A stretch of DNA of 64,000 nt. Origin: Poindextera sp035604135. GTDB lineage: Bacteria > Pseudomonadota > Alphaproteobacteria > Caulobacterales > Caulobacteraceae. Shown piece by piece: positions 63,958 to 64,000 of this stretch. Location of the stretch: NCBI GenBank assembly GCA_035604135.1, contig DATNJB010000084.1, positions 34,653-98,652 of the forward strand. Direction: 5' to 3'. Position 1 is the first letter of the stretch, and every line of letters begins with the position of its first letter. The notes below the pieces were generated by a model, which worked only from the letters and a program-made list of their open reading frames with translations, was not told where the DNA came from and did not search any database. Both the position numbers and the translations under genes were made by a program.

Positions 63958-64000
63958 ATGCAGATTACCACTGTCGGCCTCGACCTGGCCAAGAGCGTCT
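63958..64000 (+). mobile_element. IS110-family transposase, 5' end (cut by window)
   Basis: The first 14 codons, MQITTVGLDLAKSV, match the start of IS110-family transposases, whose DEDD domain begins with a GxDLAK-like strand and the first catalytic Asp. The rest lies outside the window. IS110 elements insert without terminal inverted repeats of the DDE type and use a bridge RNA with a DEDD/RuvC-like domain and a Ser. Confidence 0.85.

Overview
The window is about 64 kb of high-GC, densely coded DNA that looks like chromosome of a Caulobacterales alphaproteobacterium, probably Phenylobacterium-like. This placement is inferred from the order of the chemotaxis operon (receptor, STAS protein, cheY, cheA, cheW, cheR, cheY, cheD), which resembles that of Caulobacter, from frequent GTG/TTG starts, and from catabolic genes typical of that group. 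I found no tRNA, rRNA or CRISPR array.

Layout: 0-4.4 kb holds a sugar module (MocA-type oxidoreductase, GH3 beta-glucosidase with PA14 insert, convergent DeoR regulator). 4.5-5.8 kb is a thiolase with its own terminator. 6.1-13.0 kb is a nine-gene chemotaxis operon on the minus strand, largely ATGA-coupled, with cheR and cheD but no cheB. 13-23 kb has a glycosyltransferase, alanine dehydrogenase, a DUF35/thiolase-like pair, a VanY-type lipoprotein, DUF1801, a GFA gene broken by an amber codon, MAPEG, a TPR protein and an amidohydrolase-hydrolase pair. 23.5-36 kb is a catabolic stretch: GPH-type transporter, cytochrome P450, SMP-30 lactonase, two paralogous D-aminoacylase-like amidohydrolases flanking a penicillin-acylase-family enzyme, and a PadR/VOC divergent pair. 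36-45 kb holds esterases, a PLP sulfur-amino-acid enzyme, a Tat-exported flavin oxidase and a NamZ-like muramidase. 45-48 kb is an autoregulated GntR/ABC-2 operon. 48-55 kb has acetyltransferase, dehydrogenase, metallo-beta-lactamase and phosphotransferase genes and a two-domain CoA-transferase. 55.6-58.7 kb is a NitT/TauT-type ABC operon without a binding protein. 59-62 kb is an Mg-type P-ATPase. The right edge enters an IS110-family insertion sequence.

Three themes stand out. First, five genes are each interrupted by a single lesion (GFA amber stop; VOC, two ABC ATPases and one ABC permease by one-base indels, one in a G run), which points either to assembly indels or to gene decay. Second, two dispersed palindromic repeat families occupy gene ends: three long palindromes of ACCRCRGAG/CGCGAAG type in the left half, and a TCCGCT...AGCGGA family that I see only right of about 41.7 kb. 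Third, several clean operator-like palindromes lie upstream of regulators (PadR, GntR/YtrA, a putative ribbon-helix-helix gene). No single locus is convincingly a wholly new system. The best leads are the cheB-less chemotaxis operon with a GWEEF-tailed receptor lacking a sensory domain, the pair of small secreted cysteine-rich proteins, the unknown two-gene unit at 50.8-51.4 kb, and the IS110 left end with a possible bridge RNA.
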